DNA from: Marisalimonas sp016777705
Lineage (GTDB): Bacteria; Pseudomonadota; Alphaproteobacteria; Puniceispirillales; Marisalimonadaceae
Assembly (NCBI RefSeq): GCF_047717795.1
Contig: NZ_CP159808.1
Coordinates: 620,001 to 684,000 of the forward strand
Direction of reading: 5' to 3'
Length of the DNA stretch: 64,000 nt
Shown: piece by piece, positions 59,027-64,000 of the stretch
Numbering within the stretch: the first letter of the stretch is position 1
Layout of the letters: each line of letters starts with the position of its first letter
Notes under the pieces: model-generated
Seen by the model: only the letters and a program-made list of their open reading frames with translations
Told to the model about the DNA's origin: nothing
Database searches by the model: none
Position numbers and translations under genes: made by a program

Positions 59027-60769
59027 ATGTCTGAAGTTAAAAGGAAACTAGCCACTATTCTTGCAACTGATTGTGTTGGTTTTAGTAAACATATGGAATC
59101 TCAAGAAGAGAAAACACTAATAAACCTGAAAGCATGTAGAGATATTATAGACCCATTAATTACAAAATATGGTGGTCGTATTTTTCATACTGCCGGAGAC
59201 TCAGTTATTGCAGAATTTGATAGTCCAGTTCAGTCAGTTAAAGCGGCAATTGAATTTCAAAAATTTATTAACAATAGAAATAAACAAGATGAAATAGATC
59301 CAAAATTATCATGGCGTGTTGGAATACATTTAGATGACATAATAATTGAAGGTGAAAATATTTATGGTAATGGTGTAAACATTGCTGCCCGCTTAGAAAG
59401 TCAATCTCCAGTAGGAGAAATACTAATCTCGGAAGTTGTTAATAAACAAATAGAAAAAAAAATTGAGGAAAAAATTCATCCGTTAGGTAGAATTATTCTA
59501 AAAAACATATCAAATGATTTTGAAGTGTTTTCAATTTTAGGTGATGGAAAAAATAAATTTTCTAGCAAAAGTAAAATTACCTTAAACAAAAAACCCAAGT
59601 TTGCAATTCTTCCATTTGCTAATACGAGTAAAGATGAAGATAGCGGTTTTTTGGTTGATGGCATATGTGAAGACCTAATAACTGAATTTTCTATGATGAG
59701 AGAGTTTGATATATTGTCACGTCAAACATCTGTTAATTTCAAAGCTGAAAATCAGGATATTAAAGAATTTTCAAAACAATTCGATTTGGATTTTTTAGTC
59801 ACTGGTGGAATTAGAGCTTCAGGTAAAAGAGTAAGAATAAATATTGAGTTAAGTGATGCCAATGATGAAAGTATAATTTGGAGTAACAAATATGATAGAG
59901 TACTTGAAGATATTTTTGATTTGCAGGATGAAATTGTAAGAAAAATTTCTATTGCACTACTTGGTGAAATAGAAATAAGTTCATTGCAACGGTCAAAAAG
60001 AAAACCAACTGAGAATATTAGTTCGTATGAATATTTGCTTAGAGGAAAAGAAAATCATCATAAATTTACGAAAGAGGCTAACTTAAAAGCATTAGAAAAT
60101 TTTGACAAAGCTATTCAAGCAGATGCAAATAATGCACAAGCATATGCTTGGAAAGTTTGTACATTAGGTCAATCTATGTTTAGAGGTTTTTCAGATCGTG
60201 AAGTAGATGATTTGATGACAGAAGCTAAACAAAATATTGATAAAGCTCTAGAACTTAATGAGAATGATTTTGAATGTCATAGAATGTTATCAGCTGTTTA
60301 TCTTAGTAATCATGATTATATTTTAGCTGAGGATCATGGCAGAAAAGCTTTTAATATGGTTCCTAACGATCCAAGGGTTTTGTCTGGTTATGGCGAGGTT
60401 TTAGTCAGAGTTGGTAAAGTTGAAAAAGGTTTAGAGTTGCTTAATAAAGCATTTGACCTGGACCCTATACCACAAGGACAGTCGACTTCAGATAATAGAG
60501 TAAAAGATCTAATATTAGGGTACTTTTTTGCAGAAGATTTTAAAAAAGTTGTAGAACTAAGTTTTGATATAAGGATAATGGATGCAAGATCATTAGCATT
60601 GATTTTATATTCGAGATCACAATTAGAACAAGATTTAAAAAATAGTAATGAATTCAAATTACTTAAAAGTGAATTTAAAGATATAACTTGGGAATCAACA
60701 ATTGATAGATTTCATATTCAAGACGTAAAAACAAAAAATGAACTTTTATATTTTATTTTAAAAATTTAA
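59027..60769 (+). CDS. Class III adenylate/guanylate cyclase with TolB-like and TPR domains
   Basis: A 580-residue multi-domain protein. Residues 1-180 form a class III cyclase domain with both metal aspartates (D15 in ATDCVGF; D58 in HTAGDSVIAEF) and VNIAARLES. About 188-315 match the FlgO/TolB-N-like module (FAILPFANTSKDEDSGFLVDG). About 330-540 carry TPR-like helices (NAQAYAWKVCTLGQ, LELNENDFECHRMLS). No membrane segment. The architecture is widespread in alphaproteobacteria. Its stop overlaps the convergent dehydratase gene by four bases. Confidence 0.88.
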   Translation: MSEVKRKLATILATDCVGFSKHMESQEEKTLINLKACRDIIDPLITKYGGRIFHTAGDSVIAEFDSPVQSVKAAIEFQKFINNRNKQDEIDPKLSWRVGIHLDDIIIEGENIYGNGVNIAARLESQSPVGEILISEVVNKQIEKKIEEKIHPLGRIILKNISNDFEVFSILGDGKNKFSSKSKITLNKKPKFAILPFANTSKDEDSGFLVDGICEDLITEFSMMREFDILSRQTSVNFKAENQDIKEFSKQFDLDFLVTGGIRASGKRVRINIELSDANDESIIWSNKYDRVLEDIFDLQDEIVRKISIALLGEIEISSLQRSKRKPTENISSYEYLLRGKENHHKFTKEANLKALENFDKAIQADANNAQAYAWKVCTLGQSMFRGFSDREVDDLMTEAKQNIDKALELNENDFECHRMLSAVYLSNHDYILAEDHGRKAFNMVPNDPRVLSGYGEVLVRVGKVEKGLELLNKAFDLDPIPQGQSTSDNRVKDLILGYFFAEDFKKVVELSFDIRIMDARSLALILYSRSQLEQDLKNSNEFKLLKSEFKDITWESTIDRFHIQDVKTKNELLYFILKI

Positions 60770-62583
60770 ATTTTAGCTTGATTATTCTGTGCAGCTATTC
60801 TGAATAGAGCATTATTAGCGCCATAACCTTGATAGTCATTTACTCTTTGAACAAACTCAAAGAAAAATTGATCATTAAATACATGAGTATATATTTGTAA
60901 AAATGATCCATTTTCGTCTTCATCATATAATATGTTTAGATCTTTTAGTTCATTACAAAAATTAAAATCTAACCCAAAGCGAGCTTCAATATCATCATAA
61001 TAATTATTAGATATTTCTAAAAATTTTTGACCACGGCTCATTAAATCTTTAACAAGCTTAATAATGTTTGAAGTACTTATAGCTATGTGTTGAATTCCAG
61101 GCCCTTTTTTACTTTCTAAAAACCTTCCTGCTACAGTTTTATTATTATCAGTGGCATTCATTGTCATTCGGAATGTTTTGTTTCCATTTTCAATGATTTG
61201 ACTTTTAGTAATTCCAGATGGGTCAATAATGTCTACAATAGCTGATTTTTGGCAGTTAAATAGTGTTGTATATGAAAGGAGAGCTGAGGACATTTCGTCA
61301 TAATGTACAGTTTGAGCTATATGATCTATTTTAAGATTAAATCTGTCTGTTTTAAGAATGCTATTTGAACCAAAATCTTCTTCCCAAATATTTTCTGTTT
61401 GTTTGTCCATAACATAAATTAATCCATCTATATTCTTAATCACATCCATTGATAAATTATTTTTTCCCTTATCTTTTTTAATTACTTCAATGTCCAATAG
61501 TTTGGTTTTGTTTAATAAGACGTTTAGATCTTCAACTTTTATACCATAAGCATATGGATATGGACCTTGTTTTCTTCCTTCTTTAACCAAAGGAGAGTTT
61601 TCATAGTTAATAATTATTTTAACCTCATCAAACATAAATAATTTTATTAATTTAGTTTTATGTTTTCCTATTTTTTTAAAACCCATTAATTCAAATATTA
61701 TTTCTAACTCAGTTATATTTTTTTCTTCAACAGAAAATTCTATAAATTCAATATTATTAATTAAAACTTTATCTAGATTATTTTTTGTTGTTAATGACAC
61801 TAAAGATTTTTTTCCGTCTTTTGCAATTTGTTCCCTAGGCCCTGATCTATAACTATCATTAAATATTTCTAGTGAGAGGTAGCCATCATATCCTGTTCTA
61901 TCTAGTGCATTCATAAAATCAGAAATTGGTAAATCACCTTGGCCAGGCATATTTCTAAAATGCCTACTCCAATAGAGTAGATCCATGTTATGTGATGGCG
62001 CGTCAGCTAACTGAACTATAAATATTTTTTCAGCAGGTATTGAGGATATAGAATTTAGATCTATTTTTTTTGATAAAGTGTGAAACGAATCTAAAATAAT
62101 TCCAACATTTTCATGATTAGCTCTTCTGACTATTTCCCAGGCATCGCGATGATCATTTATATATTTGCCCCAAGCTAGTGCTTCATAACCTACTTTTATA
62201 GATCTTTCTTTGGCGATTTCCCCCAATTCATAAAAATCATTAGCTGCTCTGTCAATTCCGCCTAAAGATATATTTGAAGTATTAGAGCAAATTAATATTA
62301 AATTTGTGTCTAATTCCTCCATTATTTCAAATTTTTTCTTAGCTCTATCAAATGCTCTTTTTCTGTGTTGATCAGGCATTCCTTCAAAGTCTCTGAAAGG
62401 CTGAAATAATGTTATTTCTAGTCCATGATCTTTAACTAATTTTTTGACTTCTTTAGGAGATAGGTTATTAGTTAAAAAATCATTTTCAAAAATTTCAACG
62501 CCATCAAATCCTGCTTTTGCAATTGCATGAATTTTTTCTTTTAATGTTCCATTTATTGATACAGTTGCTATAGATGTTTTCAT
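60766..62583 (-). CDS. 3-dehydroshikimate dehydratase/HPPD-like fusion protein (QuiC1 type)
   Basis: A 605-residue fusion. Residues 1-270 are a xylose-isomerase-like TIM barrel with metal ligands in VGYEALAWG, GIILDSFHTL and YLSLEIFNDS, as in dehydroshikimate dehydratases. Residues about 285-605 are 4-hydroxyphenylpyruvate-dioxygenase-like VOC modules, with IDHIAQTVH, GIQHIAIST and FFFEFVQRV giving a His-His-Glu metal set. This design is that of QuiC1, which turns dehydroshikimate into protocatechuate. ATG 62583, with GGA upstream, is preferred to TTG 62595. Confidence 0.88.
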   Translation of the reverse strand: MKTSIATVSINGTLKEKIHAIAKAGFDGVEIFENDFLTNNLSPKEVKKLVKDHGLEITLFQPFRDFEGMPDQHRKRAFDRAKKKFEIMEELDTNLILICSNTSNISLGGIDRAANDFYELGEIAKERSIKVGYEALAWGKYINDHRDAWEIVRRANHENVGIILDSFHTLSKKIDLNSISSIPAEKIFIVQLADAPSHNMDLLYWSRHFRNMPGQGDLPISDFMNALDRTGYDGYLSLEIFNDSYRSGPREQIAKDGKKSLVSLTTKNNLDKVLINNIEFIEFSVEEKNITELEIIFELMGFKKIGKHKTKLIKLFMFDEVKIIINYENSPLVKEGRKQGPYPYAYGIKVEDLNVLLNKTKLLDIEVIKKDKGKNNLSMDVIKNIDGLIYVMDKQTENIWEEDFGSNSILKTDRFNLKIDHIAQTVHYDEMSSALLSYTTLFNCQKSAIVDIIDPSGITKSQIIENGNKTFRMTMNATDNNKTVAGRFLESKKGPGIQHIAISTSNIIKLVKDLMSRGQKFLEISNNYYDDIEARFGLDFNFCNELKDLNILYDEDENGSFLQIYTHVFNDQFFFEFVQRVNDYQGYGANNALFRIAAQNNQAKI

Positions 62584-62593
62584 TTGTAATTCC

Positions 62594-62629
62594 AATAATA
62601 TATGATATTTTTAAATAATATATGATATT
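62594..62629. repeat. 16-bp direct repeat in the quiC-gntR intergenic region
   Basis: AATAATATATGATATT occurs at 62594-62609 and again at 62614-62629, a 20-bp period (two helical turns). It lies right upstream of the fusion-protein gene and before the divergent regulator, a good place for an operator, but the bases are all A/T apart from one G. Confidence 0.6.
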
Positions 62630-62681
62630 ATTATTATGTTCAATAACTTGTCATATAAATTTTAAACTGGAATATTTCTTT

Positions 62682-63344
62682 ATGATGAATTCATTCAAAA
62701 CAGTAGGTTTAAATACCTATGAAGTTATTAAAAACGATATTATTTGTGGTATTTTACCTCCATTAAAAAAATTAAAACTTTTAGAGCTTAAAATAAAATA
62801 CAACACAAGTGTTTCAACTCTTAGGGAAATATTAAGTAGATTATCTGGTGATGGATTTGTTGTTTCAAAAGAACAAAAAGGATTTTATGTTAGTGCAGTT
62901 TCTAAGTCTGATCTTTTTGAAATTGCTAATTTAAGAATATTAATTGAGAGCCATGCTTTGCAGCAGTCAATAAAAAATACTAATCCAGAATGGGAGGGAT
63001 TATTAATATCAGCCCACCATAAATTAAAATTCTATGAAAATGAAATGTTACAAAAAAAAACAGATGATAGAAATAATTGGAAAAAACATGATAGTGAATT
63101 TCATCAAGTTTTAGTACAGAATTGTGGTTCGAAAAATTTAATAGAATTACATAAATTGATTTTTGATAAATACCTAAGATATCAATTATTAATTTTAACT
63201 TTCAGAGGTTCTAAATCTGTTCAAGAACATCAAGATATTTTAGATTTCACATTGGGTAAAAATTATGAAAAAGCTCAATTTGTTTTAAAAACACATATAA
63301 CAAACGGTATTGATCACGCATTACAAAACTTTAAATTAGATTAA
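62682..63344 (+). CDS. GntR-family regulator (FCD subgroup)
   Basis: A 220-residue FadR/VanR-type regulator. The N-terminal winged helix spans about 5-70 (TYEVIKNDIICGILPP, TSVSTLREILSRLSGDGFV); the C-terminal FCD domain has IANLRILIESHALQQ and HDSEFHQVLVQNCGS with metal-binding Asp/His candidates. I start at ATG 62682 because earlier codons are a hydrophobic non-family extension. Divergent from the dehydratase/HPPD-like gene and probably its regulator, responding to a small acid. Confidence 0.88.
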   Translation: MMNSFKTVGLNTYEVIKNDIICGILPPLKKLKLLELKIKYNTSVSTLREILSRLSGDGFVVSKEQKGFYVSAVSKSDLFEIANLRILIESHALQQSIKNTNPEWEGLLISAHHKLKFYENEMLQKKTDDRNNWKKHDSEFHQVLVQNCGSKNLIELHKLIFDKYLRYQLLILTFRGSKSVQEHQDILDFTLGKNYEKAQFVLKTHITNGIDHALQNFKLD

Positions 63345-63405
63345 AATTGAATTTTGAAATTAATTGTTTTAAGTATCTTCAATAAATATTTATTAGGGCT
63401 TTATT

Positions 63406-63699
63406 ATGAAGACAAACCTGTGTAGTGCTAAAAAAAAAGATTTACGTAAAAAAGCATACTCACTAAAACCATATGTCATGATTGGTCAACAAGGCCTTAC
63501 AGATGCTGTTCTTGCTGAAATTGATCTAGCCCTAAACGCACACGAACTTATAAAGATACGTATTAGAGGCGCGGATAAAAATGAGCGTTCTCTGCAATGT
63601 TTAAAAATTGAACAAGAATTGAATGCAACAATTATACATCAAGTTGGATTTATTACTGTTATATATAGACCTAAAGCTGATATTTCTGAAGTTCAATGA
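63406..63699 (+). CDS. yhbY: YhbY-family (CRM domain) RNA-binding protein
   Basis: A 97-residue CRM-domain protein. LRKKAYSLKPYVMIGQQGLT contains the conserved Gly-x-x-Gly-Leu loop, and HELIKIRIRG the following strand. YhbY associates with pre-50S ribosomal subunits. Short N-terminal extension of nine residues before the domain. ATG has AGGG nearby. A T-rich hairpin terminator follows. Confidence 0.92.
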   Translation: MKTNLCSAKKKDLRKKAYSLKPYVMIGQQGLTDAVLAEIDLALNAHELIKIRIRGADKNERSLQCLKIEQELNATIIHQVGFITVIYRPKADISEVQ

Positions 63700-63712
63700 A
63701 AATATTTTTTTT

Positions 63713-63736
63713 ACTTGATTTACTCAAGTTTTTTTT
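63713..63736 (+). terminator. Intrinsic terminator after yhbY
   Basis: ACTTGA (63713-63718) and TCAAGT (63724-63729) with a five-base loop, followed by a run of T. Short but well placed 14 bases after the yhbY stop. Confidence 0.6.
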
Positions 63737-63749
63737 AAGAAGTGATCTG

Positions 63750-64000
63750 CTAGAGATTAGATAATTTTAATAAATAAGGTATATTTTTTTTAAAATTGAA
63801 AAACCCTTTTTTTGCATAGGAAAAAGCATTTATGTCCCATTCTCTTGCATAAAATTGATAAGTTACTTTTTTATCAGAAAGTTGATTTAAAAAAGAACTA
63901 TTTTTAAATATTTCGTTACCAACTGTCTCATGTGGTAAAATTAAGTTTTTAATTTTTTTTAATTCAATCCATCTTAATAAATTTTCAATCGTCTCAACTA
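63750..64000 (-). CDS. Unrecognised protein, C-terminal fragment (cut by window edge)
   Basis: On the minus strand a frame is open from the window edge to a TAG at 63752-63750, giving about 83 residues of a C-terminus. It contains LILPHETVGNEIF, TYQFYAREWDINAFS and KKGFFNFKKNIPYLL, which read like a folded alpha/beta protein rather than chance sequence. I cannot name the family. Convergent with yhbY. Confidence 0.6.
   Translation of the reverse strand, partial: VETIENLLRWIELKKIKNLILPHETVGNEIFKNSSFLNQLSDKKVTYQFYAREWDINAFSYAKKGFFNFKKNIPYLLKLSNL

Overview
The window looks like chromosome from a low-GC marine alphaproteobacterium. It is very AT-rich and gene-dense, with short spacers, many overlapping starts and stops and frequent TTG/GTG starts. 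The gene set (Fe(II)/2-oxoglutarate dioxygenases, EamA exporters, enolase-superfamily sugar-acid enzymes, a glucose ABC transporter with Entner-Doudoroff genes, a sulfopyruvate-decarboxylase-like pair) fits streamlined or semi-streamlined ocean heterotrophs of the HIMB59/AEGEAN-169 or SAR116 kind. I cannot fix the lineage from sequence alone. I see no phage, insertion sequence or CRISPR array.

Layout. 1-9.4 kb: end of an MBL-fold hydrolase, a lone cNMP-binding domain, an RraA-like/phytanoyl-dioxygenase pair, glucokinase, a PQQ sugar dehydrogenase, a GST, a protein with a 45-bp tandem repeat array, a prolyl-hydroxylase-like oxygenase, a secreted nuclease and an SMP-30 gene. 9.4-15.6 kb: an exporter, ung, a second PhyH oxygenase, an enolase-superfamily gene, a cupin, a VOC protein, a spermidine-synthase-like protein and an RRM protein. 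15.6-20.5 kb: a copper island with CueR divergent from DUF4396-DsbA-cytochrome c-CopC-CopD-multicopper oxidase; the DUF4396 gene carries a one-base frameshift. 20.7-26.9 kb: an MBL-fold enzyme, an EamA exporter, a tandem glutamine-riboswitch leader driving a 38-residue protein (minus strand, 22.66-22.91 kb), a Gfo/Idh/MocA gene, two small genes, tRNA-Ser(GCT), a LysR regulator and an HI0933-type flavoprotein. 27-34.9 kb: a DEAD-box helicase, then a cluster with a two-subunit ThDP decarboxylase, three oxidoreductases and a divergent SDR/exporter pair. 34.9-45.4 kb: a two-component system divergent from gtsABCD-zwf-pgl-edd. 45.4-58.7 kb: an M20 amidohydrolase, a HIT protein, an exporter, an alpha/beta hydrolase, a second enolase-superfamily gene, YciB/Chalcone-like/DUF3833, a luciferase-like oxidoreductase, an amidohydrolase, TauD-cupin-HCCA isomerase-GcdH and LrgA/LrgB. 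59-64 kb: a cyclase-TPR protein, a QuiC-type dehydratase/HPPD-like fusion with a divergent GntR regulator, YhbY and a truncated gene at the edge.

How it works together. Glucose is taken up by GtsABCD, phosphorylated by Glk (34 kb away) and passed through Zwf, Pgl and Edd; eda is not in the window. The two-component system beside gtsA is the likely regulator. The copper genes form one CueR-controlled periplasmic defence/oxidation unit with a MerR-type promoter of 19-bp spacing. Many other genes are small catabolic cassettes for sugar acids, aromatics or sulfonates whose substrates are not decidable here.

The most notable element is the tandem glutamine aptamer leader. It is best known from cyanobacteria and marine metagenomes. 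Here it sits ahead of a tiny, basic, C-terminal Cys-x-Cys protein in what looks like an alphaproteobacterium.
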